Positions 15,855 to 24,982 of a stretch of 64,000 nt of DNA are shown one piece after another. The position numbers and the translations under genes were made by a program. Source of the stretch: JAGXIT01 sp964387505 (GTDB taxonomy: Bacteria > Patescibacteriota > Saccharimonadia > Saccharimonadales > UBA4665). The notes under the pieces are model-generated. The model was not told the DNA's origin. It searched no databases and saw only the letters and a program-made list of their open reading frames with translations. Every line of letters starts with the position of its first letter. The stretch's first letter is position 1. Location of the stretch: positions 1-64,000 of the forward strand of contig CAYLWF010000025.1 of assembly GCA_964387505.1 (NCBI GenBank), in the 5' to 3' direction.

Positions 15855-16985
15855 ATGGCGACTTATAAGGTTATCCAAGATGTTGAGGCCGAGGATAAGA
15901 TTGTTGGGCCTTTTACCCTCTGGCAATTTATATACGCAGGTATAACGGCATTCTTTTTGTATCTTTCCTTTTTTGCACTCTCCAAAAATGTTGGGTTCTT
16001 GCTGATATTTTTTGTGCCGCCGGCTCTCTTTACGGGCTTCCTCGCTATACCGTGGCACGGCGATCAGCCAACGGAGATATGGGCTATAGCAAAGCTGCGT
16101 TTCTATCTTAAGCCTAGGAAAAGAATCTGGGATCAAAGCGGAGCAAAAGAATTGGTTACTATAACAGTACCAAAAAAGATTGAACGACGCCTTACAGATG
16201 GGCTCAGTCAGACGGAGGTTAGAAGCCGTTTGCATGCTCTTGCGGACACCATTGACAGTCGGGGGTGGGCGGTCAAAAACATGAACGTGACGGCTGCAGT
16301 CATGCCGAGCCAGTACGCAACATCTGATCGTTTGGTTGACGCAGCCATGCTGCCACAGGATGTTAGCAGTGTGGATGTTCGAGCGGCAGACGATATTCTT
16401 GACGCAGGCGCCAGCCCAATAGCTCAACATTTTGATAGCATGATAGCAGCTTCGGCAGCATCTCACCGCCAACAGATTATCCAACAGCTCCAGACACCTC
16501 CCCAGGCCACCCAACAGACACCAGCGGCAACGCCACCTCCAAATGACTATTGGTTCATGCATCAACCGACTCCAGTTGGCGGGCAAGCTGTGTTCAGTAG
16601 CGCAGCAGTCGTCACTCCCGGAACACCAGTTGCAAATGAACCGCCGTCCGCACCCCACGCTGCCGTGCCTACTGAGGAAGATCAGTTGCTGGCCCAAAAA
16701 ATAAAGGCACAAAACCAATCACAGGCTACCAGCGTAGACCATTTAAAGCACATCAAAACCCCCTTGGAATTGGCAGAGGAGCAACGAACACTCGCCGCTC
16801 AGCAAGCCGCAGAAGCTGCCGCCAAGCATGCTGCCGAACAACAAAAAGCACAAGTGACTTCAGATAAGCAGGCTGCTATAATGAACCTGGCACGCAACGA
16901 CGATCAAGATGTCGCAACGCTCGCTCGTCGGGCAAGAAATGAGACTAAGGCAAACGATGGCGAAGTGGTAATATCGCTGCGATAA
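15855..16985 (+). CDS. PrgI-family (VirB3-like) T4SS protein with long C-terminal extension
   Basis: 376 aa. The first 110 residues match PrgI/VirB3-type proteins: a short N-terminal soluble part (YKVIQDVEAEDKIVGPFT), two close transmembrane helices (about 25-65) and a basic segment (LRFYLKPRKRIWDQ). PrgI sits at the inner-membrane face and binds VirB4. The remaining 260 residues, Gln/Ala/Pro-rich and partly coiled coil (AEEQRTLAAQQAAEAAAKHAAE), are far longer than in usual PrgI proteins of about 120 aa. Operon with the TraC-like and virB4 genes. Confidence 0.82.
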   Translation: MATYKVIQDVEAEDKIVGPFTLWQFIYAGITAFFLYLSFFALSKNVGFLLIFFVPPALFTGFLAIPWHGDQPTEIWAIAKLRFYLKPRKRIWDQSGAKELVTITVPKKIERRLTDGLSQTEVRSRLHALADTIDSRGWAVKNMNVTAAVMPSQYATSDRLVDAAMLPQDVSSVDVRAADDILDAGASPIAQHFDSMIAASAASHRQQIIQQLQTPPQATQQTPAATPPPNDYWFMHQPTPVGGQAVFSSAAVVTPGTPVANEPPSAPHAAVPTEEDQLLAQKIKAQNQSQATSVDHLKHIKTPLELAEEQRTLAAQQAAEAAAKHAAEQQKAQVTSDKQAAIMNLARNDDQDVATLARRARNETKANDGEVVISLR

Positions 16986-17021
16986 CAGTGCTAAGGCACG
17001 AACAGGTGAGTAACAAGGGTC

Positions 17022-17882
17022 ATGAATCCAAGTCAGCAACCATACACGACACAGGTAGCTCAAGGGGGTCAACCATTCGGAAACCCCGTACAGGGCGTAG
17101 GTTCACCCGCATCGGCCGGTATTCCGCCCCAACCTACTGCCACCATTCAAAGAAGTAATCCAAACAGTACGCAGAACACTTTGCAGATTGCCGAGATCCG
17201 TGATGGTATCGTCATCATGAACGACGGAAGTTATCGTGCGGTTCTCATGGTAAAAAGCATCAACTTCGATCTCATGAGCCCACAGGAACAAGAGAGCACC
17301 GAGTATGCGTATCAGGGCTTTTTAAATTCGCTCTATTTTCCGATACAAATTTTTGTACGCTCACAGAAGGTTGACCTTCAACCGTACATAGAAAAACTCG
17401 ACAAGATACGCACCGAACACGACAATATGCTGCTGGCACTTCTTATGGACGACTACATTGGCTACATTGACCAGCTTGCCATGCAAACAAACATCATGGA
17501 CAAAAAGTTCTACATTGTCGTCCCTTACGAGCCCTCGCTAACACCCGACAAGGCAATGACAAGAAGCAAGAACTTTTTCAGTGGCTTCATTGAGCTTTTT
17601 AATAAAACCGAGAACCATGTCGTCATAAATGAACCTGACCTCATAAAAGCAAAAGATGAACTACGGAACCGTGTTCAAGCTGTCCTCGGCGGACTCCAGC
17701 AATGTGGTATTCAAGGCCTGCCACTAGACACCCAGGAGCTTATAGAGCTCTATTATGATACGTATAACCCCGACACGGCTACTCGCCAACAACTAAAGAA
17801 TTTCAATGACCTCACCGCAGACATTGTCGAAAAAGGACAGGGGACTGCTCCGCAAAGCCACTTGCAAAGGGAGATGCAATGA
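17022..17882 (+). CDS. TraC-like T4SS protein (VirB4 N-terminal-domain-like)
   Basis: 286 aa. A disordered Gln/Pro-rich N-terminus (1-50) is followed by an alpha/beta domain starting QIAEIRDGIVIMNDGSYRAVL and including FPIQIFVRSQKVDL and KFYIVVPYEP. This resembles the N-terminal part of VirB4/TraC ATPases, which here is a separate protein upstream of virB4, as in several Gram-positive systems. No Walker motifs. Soluble. Its stop overlaps an ATG of a possible 31-codon ORF (ATGA). Confidence 0.75.
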   Translation: MNPSQQPYTTQVAQGGQPFGNPVQGVGSPASAGIPPQPTATIQRSNPNSTQNTLQIAEIRDGIVIMNDGSYRAVLMVKSINFDLMSPQEQESTEYAYQGFLNSLYFPIQIFVRSQKVDLQPYIEKLDKIRTEHDNMLLALLMDDYIGYIDQLAMQTNIMDKKFYIVVPYEPSLTPDKAMTRSKNFFSGFIELFNKTENHVVINEPDLIKAKDELRNRVQAVLGGLQQCGIQGLPLDTQELIELYYDTYNPDTATRQQLKNFNDLTADIVEKGQGTAPQSHLQREMQ

Positions 17883-17974
17883 CGAACGAGCAATTATCTG
17901 GCGCCCCTTGCTACGCTGTCGCAGCAAAGTCGTATAGGTGTTGTTTTGTCGTCATAGACGGAGGGAGCTTTTAA
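17879..17974 (+). CDS. Possible 31-aa coupled small ORF between the TraC-like gene and virB4
   Basis: ATG at 17879 overlaps the TraC-like stop (ATGA), is preceded by AAAGGGAG at good spacing, and runs 31 codons to a TAA whose last base is the A of the virB4 ATG (TAATG). It fills the only gap in this stretch of the operon and would translationally couple the two T4SS genes. The peptide has three Cys and matches nothing I know. It may be a coupling leader rather than a functional protein. Confidence 0.35.
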   Translation: MTNEQLSGAPCYAVAAKSYRCCFVVIDGGSF

Positions 17975-19899
17975 TGGCTATCGGGAAAAAACAACCAGCC
18001 CTTGACCCTGTTGCGCTCGCCCAAGCTCAGCAAGCTCGCGAACAGGCTGAGGTCAATGAGGCTTTTCGGAAGGGCATAACCGCCCTTCGTGACTTTATTG
18101 CGCCTAGTAGCATAGAGTTCTATAGCACCTACTTTCAGATAGGTACTCGCTATGCACGCACCTATTATGTGTTTGGATACCCTCGTCAGATTTACACCGG
18201 TTGGCTCAGCGGTCTTGTGAATCTTGATGAAATTATGGATCTCGCTATTTATGTCTACCCCGTGGATAGCCAGGCCGTCTTAGAAAGTTTACGCAAAAAG
18301 GTTACCCAACTTGAAGCCGGTCTGCAAATCGATAGCGAAAAGGGACGCGTGCGCGACCCTGCGAAACAGGCGGCTATCCTGGACGCGGAAGAGATGCGCG
18401 ATAAACTCCAAGTTGGCGAGGAGCGTTTCTTCCGCTTTGGGTTGTACTTTACCATATACGGCGGTAGCATGGATGAACTTGAGTTCGTTAGTCACAAGGT
18501 TGAAAGCATGCTTGGCCAACAGCTCGTCTATAGCAAGGCAGCCACCAGCCAGCAAGAGCAAGGGCTCAATAGTGTTATACCTCAACTAACTGACCAGCTA
18601 CAGATTCGGCGCAATATGAGCACGGGTGCTATAAGCACGAGCTTCCCTTTCACAAGTGCTGACCTTAGCCAAGACAATGGTATTTTGTACGGCATAAACA
18701 TGCATAACAGCGGACTCGTTATCTTTGACCGTTTTGGTCTAGAAAACAGTAACTCTGTAGTGTTTGCAAAGTCAGGTGCAGGGAAAAGCTTTACGGTAAA
18801 GCTTGAAGCTCTACGCAGTCTCATGTTTGGCACCGAAATATTTGTTATAGATCCCGAAAACGAATATGTGCGAATGTGCGACGCCGTTGCCGGTGCGTAC
18901 GTACGCCTCAGTTTAAGCTCTGCAACTCGCATCAATCCATTTGACCTCCCACAGGTCGTTGACAATGAGGAAGCGGATAATGCCCTGCGGAGCAACCTTA
19001 TTACCCTTCATGGCCTTCTCCGCCTCATGATGGGCGGCGCACAGTCGCAAATGTTGGGTGGCAATAGTGCGCTCATGCCTGCTTTGTCACCAGTTGAAGA
19101 AGCTGATCTTGATGCAGCCCTGATAGACACATACGCAAAGGCGGGCATTACGCAAGACCCCCTCACGCATACCGCTATACCCCCCACAATTGCTGACCTG
19201 TACGATACGTTGCTTCACATGGGCGGGACTGGGCCACAGCTCGCTCAACGCCTTCGCAAATATACGAGTGGCACGTTCGCGGGTATATTTAGCCAGCAGA
19301 GCAATATCAATGTAAACAATCCGCTCGTCGTTTTCAATATTCGCGATCTCGAGGATGAACTTCGCCCCGTTGCTATGTACATTGTGCTTAGTTTTATTTG
19401 GAACAAAACAAAAGCAGATATGAAAAAACGCATTCTCATTGTCGACGAAGCCTGGCAACTCATGAAATACGAGGATAGCGCAAACTTCCTTTTCAGTCTT
19501 GCGAAACGCGCTCGCAAATATAACCTTGGCATTACCACTATCACTCAAGATGTCGAAGACTTCATGGGGTCGCGCATGGGTCGCGCCATCGTCGCTAACG
19601 CCAGCATGCAGATACTCCTTAAACAGTCGAGCAGTGCGGTAGATGTCCTGGCGGACGTGTTTAAGCTTACTGAAGAAGAGAAAAAACGGCTTGGCCAGTT
19701 CCCTGTAGGCCAGGGGTTATTCTTTGCAGGTCAAAACCATGTCCATATCCAAGTTGTAGCAAGTCCGACCGAAACAAGCCTTATCACCACCAATCCGCAG
19801 CAAGTTCAGGCCATGAAACAGGGCAACATGGACCAAGCACAGGGAACGATAGACCTTGAAAATCAATTGTACCCGGGGAGTACGAATAACTTGAGCTAG
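17974..19899 (+). CDS. virB4: VirB4-like T4SS ATPase
   Basis: 641 aa. The N-terminal domain (about 30-240) is followed by a RecA/HerA-type ATPase core with Walker A AKSGAGKSF (about 265-273), the IDPENEY strand, and Walker B RILIVDEAW (about 486-494), then ITQDVEDF and the QILLKQS region. VirB4 energises pilus assembly and substrate transfer at the cytoplasmic membrane. ATG at 17974 is chosen because GGAGGGAG lies 6-8 nt upstream. All motifs are intact. No VirD4 or VirB11 gene accompanies it in the window. Confidence 0.92.
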   Translation: MAIGKKQPALDPVALAQAQQAREQAEVNEAFRKGITALRDFIAPSSIEFYSTYFQIGTRYARTYYVFGYPRQIYTGWLSGLVNLDEIMDLAIYVYPVDSQAVLESLRKKVTQLEAGLQIDSEKGRVRDPAKQAAILDAEEMRDKLQVGEERFFRFGLYFTIYGGSMDELEFVSHKVESMLGQQLVYSKAATSQQEQGLNSVIPQLTDQLQIRRNMSTGAISTSFPFTSADLSQDNGILYGINMHNSGLVIFDRFGLENSNSVVFAKSGAGKSFTVKLEALRSLMFGTEIFVIDPENEYVRMCDAVAGAYVRLSLSSATRINPFDLPQVVDNEEADNALRSNLITLHGLLRLMMGGAQSQMLGGNSALMPALSPVEEADLDAALIDTYAKAGITQDPLTHTAIPPTIADLYDTLLHMGGTGPQLAQRLRKYTSGTFAGIFSQQSNINVNNPLVVFNIRDLEDELRPVAMYIVLSFIWNKTKADMKKRILIVDEAWQLMKYEDSANFLFSLAKRARKYNLGITTITQDVEDFMGSRMGRAIVANASMQILLKQSSSAVDVLADVFKLTEEEKKRLGQFPVGQGLFFAGQNHVHIQVVASPTETSLITTNPQQVQAMKQGNMDQAQGTIDLENQLYPGSTNNLS

Positions 19900-19900
19900 T

Positions 19901-22900
19901 ATGGCCACCGATGAGAAGTCTCGTGCAAATATCGATACACCTTCTTCACAGGGTGGCGTTTACGACGACCCAGGATATTCTCCGGACCTCTCCCACGATG
20001 AACCCAGCGCTGGACTAGATGGTCAACACGATTCAACGGGAGTCCATCCCGAGCAAGCCAACGCTGAGCGCGACAGCCCAGAAAGACCGTATAATAGTTC
20101 CCCCGATGAACCTGAAAAACCCAAGAAACCCTTTGGCGCTGCTGCTCTGCGAGACCAAGAAGAAGCCGCCGATGACCCAGATCAACCAACAGACGACATG
20201 CCGGGGAAGGGACCAAGTGGTTGGTGGCGACGGAAGCAAGCCGGTGCCCTCAGAAAAATGATTACCAAACGACGTGCGTTCATGGCGGGAGCGGGCACAA
20301 CATTTATCTTCGGCCTTGGGGTTGGCGTGTTTACGAGTAGCATTCCCGCGCTACAAGCGTACAACTACTCACAGATTCTTCTGGGTACTACAAAACATAA
20401 CGAACATAGTCAAAATATTACTTTAGGCAAACTCTACCGATACATGCGCACTGGTAAAGTTGGGACAACCCGACTAAGCTACCTCGAATACAAGATGTAC
20501 CCTAAAATGGCCACTAGTCTTGAGAAAACAGGCGTTAAGATTCTTACAGAAAGACTAACTGGGCAAATCCGAGCGGTCAGCATAGACCCAGCAAAACTAA
20601 GCGATCTCAAAGGAATGAGTCGTGAGGAGGTTGGCAAATACGTTGCCGATCGCTACGGCGCTAACCCTGCCAAAATACAGCTGGGAAGCGACGGGGGGAG
20701 TGTACGCTTTAGTATGCAAGACCTACCATTAAAACAGAGGGAGCTGCTCCTCAAAGATATAGTCAGACAAAGCGGAAAAGGTAAGATTGATTCATTCCTC
20801 GAGATGCGTCTACTAAGAAAGTTCTATGGTGTTCCTTCTATGTTTCATCCTATCCAGCGTTCGGCGGCAAAATTGGACGCCAAAACACTTGAAATCCTCC
20901 GAAAAAGCAAGTCGTTTCGCGAACTTGAGAAGAACCGAACTGCCAAAATTGCTGCCAGAAGCCGAGCGGCGAACGCTCGTATTGCCTCTATAAAAACGAA
21001 GCTTTTGTCCGGCGCTGGTGCCGCCACGGTAGTTCTGGGCGCCCAAGCTACACTCTGTATTGTGTACGATGTCGCGAAAGATGCCGATGTGCTAAACCAA
21101 GAAAATTTCCGCGATCCTGCTGTAAAATCTGGCGCCGACGGGATGGCAGTGGGAGAACAAATCGCTGCGGACTCGCCAGATGTTACTCAAGAATCCGTGA
21201 TGGGGTACGTAGACAATATGACCAACCTTGAAACCAAGCAAACACCTTTCGACGCCGCAGCCATACGAGCACTTCAGGGGAAAACTGGTGGCGTCCCGAC
21301 AAATCCAGCACTAAAGGCAGCTTTCTCGTTTTCAAACTCGGCGACCACCCTGGTAACCAAACTAGAGAATGATTTTAAGGCAGGTACGGTATGTAGTGTG
21401 GGTGGGCAGATTGCCGGTGGATTAGCCGGGGTAGGTTTAGTAATTCTTGGCCCAGGAGGTTGGATAATAAAGGGTATAACAACGTTAGGAGGCGCAGCAG
21501 CTAGCCAGGTCGCTATGACCTTCATTCAATCAACCGTACCAAAGCTACTTTCTGAAGAGCCACCCATAGGTATACCCCACCAGGGTGCACTGGGTGGTAT
21601 GTTTGACGCTTACGGTGCACGAGAAGCCGCAAATGAGGTAGCTATGGCTTCTGGTGGTGTTGCCCTAAGCTCCACAACAGCCCTTCGTCGTGAGCGCGAA
21701 TGGAGAACCGAGGAAAGAAAATCCTGGCAAGGGCAATCCTTTTTTGCCCGGTTATTTAATCCTAAAGATTACCGGTCACTAGCAGGTGAGGTTGTAGACA
21801 GCGTCAGTCCTGACGTAGCAGTTCAGACATCCAAAACGGCCACCTCCCTGACAAAACTACCGACGCTCGTTGCACGGATTCCTAGTACACTCTTTACCCC
21901 AAAAGCCTCTGCTGAAACAACGTTTGACTGGGGTTTTCCTGTGTATGCTGTTTCCGATCAGGTTCTGTACAATCCAGAGTACGCTGACCCATACGTCAAT
22001 GCGGATAAGGTCGCCGCTCTGCTGGAAAACTCCTCAAACAGCACTCTTACCGATCGTGCTAAGGTATGCTTTGGGGTGACCATAGCCAAAGAACCTTTTG
22101 AAAATGCTATGGTATGGGGTGTACGGCAGGACACAAAGCCAAACAGATTCTCCCCCGAATATCAAAGCGCCAATTGTGATCAGTCTACTAGTGATTCGTG
22201 GAATCGGATAAGTGCTTTTGTGAATTCCTCGACAGCCATGGAAGCAGAGGCCTGTGTTCTTGGCCACGAAGAGTCGTGCGGACGGCTTGGCCAAGACAGC
22301 CCAGTTGGTGGTGGAGTGGGGTCTCCATTTGTTACGGCACCAACACAACAACCAACCAACTTAGATACGTCACAACTAACCACAAGCTCTGCAGGCATTG
22401 ACTGCTACGATGACCAAGCTACGTCAGCAAAGGAAACACGTGATGTTGGTATTCATGACGGTTATGTTGACGGTATTAAGATTCCTATTCGCATCTGTGC
22501 CATCCCCGGCTTCAAGAGTTCGAGCGGTGAGAGCAATGGTCAGTATGGCGTCACGGGCGCAAATGGAGATGTGTTAGTAAACTCACGTATCTCAAGAAAT
22601 ACTCTTGATTTATTTAATGCCGCAAAGAAAGACGGTAGAACACTCACTGCAAAAAGCAGTTTTCGGACTATGACTCATCAAATAGAGCTATGTAATGATA
22701 ATGTTAGTTGTCGTAGTGGGAGAGACTATCGTGAAGTTGCAAAACCCGGTACATCAAACCACCAAATGGGCTTAGCGATCGATTTTATCGGAACAGACGT
22801 AAAAACGAAAGCAACAGGCTGTGCAGATAGAGCAACTGACCCGGGAAGTAGTGTATGGGACTGGCTTGAAAACAACGCAGCTCGATTTGGCTATAGGCAG

Positions 22901-22972
22901 CTCGCGCACGAGTCGTGGCACTGGGATGTTAATCCTGCTGGGACAAAATGTGGAGGTGCTGGTGGTGGCTAG
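19901..22972 (+). CDS. T4SS-associated membrane protein with C-terminal VanY-type D,D-carboxypeptidase domain
   Basis: 1023 aa. An acidic disordered cytoplasmic N-arm (1-100) is followed by one transmembrane helix (about 125-147), a large exported region of unknown fold with further hydrophobic Gly-rich stretches (about 365-385 and 495-540), and a C-terminal peptidase M15B/VanY domain (about 880-1015). Zinc-site motifs are S-N-H-Q-M-G-L-A-I-D-F and E-S-W-H-W-D, with the upstream S-S-F-R-T-M motif. The enzyme would trim peptidoglycan peptides to open a path for the secretion apparatus. One base after the virB4 stop; overlaps the next gene. Confidence 0.85.
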   Translation: MATDEKSRANIDTPSSQGGVYDDPGYSPDLSHDEPSAGLDGQHDSTGVHPEQANAERDSPERPYNSSPDEPEKPKKPFGAAALRDQEEAADDPDQPTDDMPGKGPSGWWRRKQAGALRKMITKRRAFMAGAGTTFIFGLGVGVFTSSIPALQAYNYSQILLGTTKHNEHSQNITLGKLYRYMRTGKVGTTRLSYLEYKMYPKMATSLEKTGVKILTERLTGQIRAVSIDPAKLSDLKGMSREEVGKYVADRYGANPAKIQLGSDGGSVRFSMQDLPLKQRELLLKDIVRQSGKGKIDSFLEMRLLRKFYGVPSMFHPIQRSAAKLDAKTLEILRKSKSFRELEKNRTAKIAARSRAANARIASIKTKLLSGAGAATVVLGAQATLCIVYDVAKDADVLNQENFRDPAVKSGADGMAVGEQIAADSPDVTQESVMGYVDNMTNLETKQTPFDAAAIRALQGKTGGVPTNPALKAAFSFSNSATTLVTKLENDFKAGTVCSVGGQIAGGLAGVGLVILGPGGWIIKGITTLGGAAASQVAMTFIQSTVPKLLSEEPPIGIPHQGALGGMFDAYGAREAANEVAMASGGVALSSTTALRREREWRTEERKSWQGQSFFARLFNPKDYRSLAGEVVDSVSPDVAVQTSKTATSLTKLPTLVARIPSTLFTPKASAETTFDWGFPVYAVSDQVLYNPEYADPYVNADKVAALLENSSNSTLTDRAKVCFGVTIAKEPFENAMVWGVRQDTKPNRFSPEYQSANCDQSTSDSWNRISAFVNSSTAMEAEACVLGHEESCGRLGQDSPVGGGVGSPFVTAPTQQPTNLDTSQLTTSSAGIDCYDDQATSAKETRDVGIHDGYVDGIKIPIRICAIPGFKSSSGESNGQYGVTGANGDVLVNSRISRNTLDLFNAAKKDGRTLTAKSSFRTMTHQIELCNDNVSCRSGRDYREVAKPGTSNHQMGLAIDFIGTDVKTKATGCADRATDPGSSVWDWLENNAARFGYRQLAHESWHWDVNPAGTKCGGAGGG

Positions 22973-24374
22973 TTGGTTTCATAGGCTTTTGCTATTTGTT
23001 TTATTGTCTCTTTTTTCTTTTGTACATGTCGTTTCTGCACTATCACCAGAACAGGCTGCGGTGTACTACAAGAGGGTTTACGCGTATGATGTCGCTGTTG
23101 GTGTTGAGTGTGGCTCAACTGGACTTATAAACACAGGAGACACGAGCGGTGCGTCAAGCGGATCGTGGAATAGTGGGCTCCAACCTCCCTACATTCTTGA
23201 GCAGTTTGCAATAGAAATACTCAAAAACATTGCTAAGAAAAAAGGTGTCGACACTTCAAACACCCTTACCGAAGAACATGTCATCGCACTTGTGGCTTTT
23301 ATGTGGGGGGAAGGGGGAGATATTAGCAATAGTAATCTATTTAACCCCCTTAACACCGGAATAAACGCACCCGAACTTCTCAGTACCGGACACGATGGCG
23401 CAGGTAGGCAATCGTTTAATTCGTTTGATAGCGGGGTTGAGGGGAGCACCAGAACAATGGTAGGGACCTCGCAATCAAGACTTGCCGCTACCCTAGCTAT
23501 CCCGTCTTCAACCGCTGAACAGTTTATGGAAGCACTTACCTATTATAAGCGATATGAAGGGAATAAATACTGGGCGTGGATATCTGATCCAAGTTACGAT
23601 GGGAGCGACGGTTTACCTGCACTTGGCCCAAATGCTGCACAAATATACTATCAGCAACGACTAACTCTTGTTAGTCAAACCCGATCACGATATGCAGATA
23701 TGGCAGGTACGGTTTTGGGAACAACCCAGAAAGAACAGGCTGCGCATATTACCGCAAAAGAAAAACTTGTTTATCACCCCGCGAGCGATAAAAGCAGCAC
23801 AACAAACACTGCAACCGCAAACCTGGGTGATAGCACCTGTCTCAGTTCAAACGGTGCTAGCTCAGGCACTAGCCTTGCGATCGTCCAGCGGGCGCTGGAG
23901 TTTTCGTGGCCAGAAAAACAGGCCGATCCCCTAAAACCAAAACCAGAGTACGTTGCCGGCCTGAAACAATTTAACCCTGGAAAGCTTGAGGATCCGATTT
24001 TCAACGCAGGCGCTGACTGTGGTGTATTTGTGGGCACTGTTATGCACGCTAGTGGAGCCGACCCAAGCTATCCGGGATCTAGCACGGCTGTTCAGATACA
24101 ATATGTTCAGAGCCATCCTGAAAAATACCAGGTTCTTCCTCTCCAAGATACCTCACAATTACAACCCGGTGATATTGTTATTGTAAGTGGTGCAACTAGT
24201 GGGCACACTTGGATATTTGTTGGTGCCCAACCAAACGGCAACGACAGAGCAGACGCTTCCCAGGGTGAGCGCATGCCCAACCTCGGAAAGGCCTATTCTT
24301 CAGACAAGCGGGGTGTTCAGTATATCGCACGACTTATCGGTACAAACCAAACAGGTCAAGGAGGTGCACAATGA
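22965..24374 (+). CDS. Secreted bifunctional wall hydrolase: lysozyme-like plus NlpC/CHAP-like domain
   Basis: 469 aa from a GTG at 22965, chosen because GGAGG (22952-22956) lies 8 nt upstream and the start yields a clean signal peptide (VASWFHRLLLFVLLSLF..., cut near VSA-L). The N-terminal helical domain (about 70-230) has E-E-H-V-I-A-L-V-A-F-M-W-G-E-G-G and LFNPLNTG, resembling a lysozyme/transglycosylase fold. The C-terminal papain-like domain has the catalytic Cys in A-D-C-G-V-F (about 350) and His in S-G-H-T-W-I-F (about 412), preceded by LQPGDIVIV. Equivalent role to VirB1/TcpG hydrolases. Overlaps the VanY-type gene. Confidence 0.82.
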   Translation: MASWFHRLLLFVLLSLFSFVHVVSALSPEQAAVYYKRVYAYDVAVGVECGSTGLINTGDTSGASSGSWNSGLQPPYILEQFAIEILKNIAKKKGVDTSNTLTEEHVIALVAFMWGEGGDISNSNLFNPLNTGINAPELLSTGHDGAGRQSFNSFDSGVEGSTRTMVGTSQSRLAATLAIPSSTAEQFMEALTYYKRYEGNKYWAWISDPSYDGSDGLPALGPNAAQIYYQQRLTLVSQTRSRYADMAGTVLGTTQKEQAAHITAKEKLVYHPASDKSSTTNTATANLGDSTCLSSNGASSGTSLAIVQRALEFSWPEKQADPLKPKPEYVAGLKQFNPGKLEDPIFNAGADCGVFVGTVMHASGADPSYPGSSTAVQIQYVQSHPEKYQVLPLQDTSQLQPGDIVIVSGATSGHTWIFVGAQPNGNDRADASQGERMPNLGKAYSSDKRGVQYIARLIGTNQTGQGGAQ

Positions 24375-24982
24375 AATCTAGGTTGCTGAGTTTTGGTGTT
24401 TTGGTGGGTATTTTGTTGGTTTGCTTGGTTGCTTTCCGGCTATATTTGTCAGCAAAATTTTCGGCAACACTCGAGGTTTCTTATACACCAACCAGTGCCA
24501 CACTGACGTTTGACGGGAAAAAACAAAAAACAGGTGTTATTCGGGTTACGCCCGGTTCCCACCGCGTAGTCGTGAGTAAAGATGGGTTTTCGCCAGAAAA
24601 AACAACCATTTCTACCACCAAAGGGAGGCGCACCTACCTTGGCTTTGTGTTGCAGCCTAGTAACCCAAGCACTGTCGATTGGTACACAAAGCACCCTGAA
24701 GACCAGCGTATAGCCGAAAAAATTAGCGGAAAAAACCTTGAAGCTAGCGCCGAAAAAGTCCTTTCTTTGGAACCTTTCACGAAAGAACTTCCTTTTATCG
24801 GTCCTGGATTCTCTTACCGGGTTGGCGTTGGGGCGGCCGATGATACAGGGAAACCAACCATTGTCATTCATTCCGTAAACGATGAAGCTACAAAAGATGC
24901 AAAACAATGGATTCGTTCCATGGGATATGATCCTGAAAAAATGAATATTATTGTCAACCCAAACGAATCATCGGGCGACTAG
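24371..24982 (+). CDS. PEGA-domain lipoprotein-like membrane protein
   Basis: 203 aa. One N-terminal transmembrane helix (about 5-27) is followed by a PEGA-like beta domain (about 35-95: LEVSYTPTSATLTFDGKK, VTPGSHRVVVSKDGF) and a C-terminal alpha/beta region of unknown type with a possible nucleic-acid- or envelope-binding fold (TIVIHSVNDEATKDAKQW). PEGA domains are found on cell-surface proteins of many bacteria. Last gene of the T4SS operon (ATGA overlap) and convergent with dnaN, sharing 4 bp (CTAG). Confidence 0.75.
   Translation: MKSRLLSFGVLVGILLVCLVAFRLYLSAKFSATLEVSYTPTSATLTFDGKKQKTGVIRVTPGSHRVVVSKDGFSPEKTTISTTKGRRTYLGFVLQPSNPSTVDWYTKHPEDQRIAEKISGKNLEASAEKVLSLEPFTKELPFIGPGFSYRVGVGAADDTGKPTIVIHSVNDEATKDAKQWIRSMGYDPEKMNIIVNPNESSGD

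Noticed and set aside
21274..21525. 83-aa Pro-rich minus-strand frame inside the VanY-type gene
   Set aside because: Antisense of Gly-rich helices in the real gene; no start signal.
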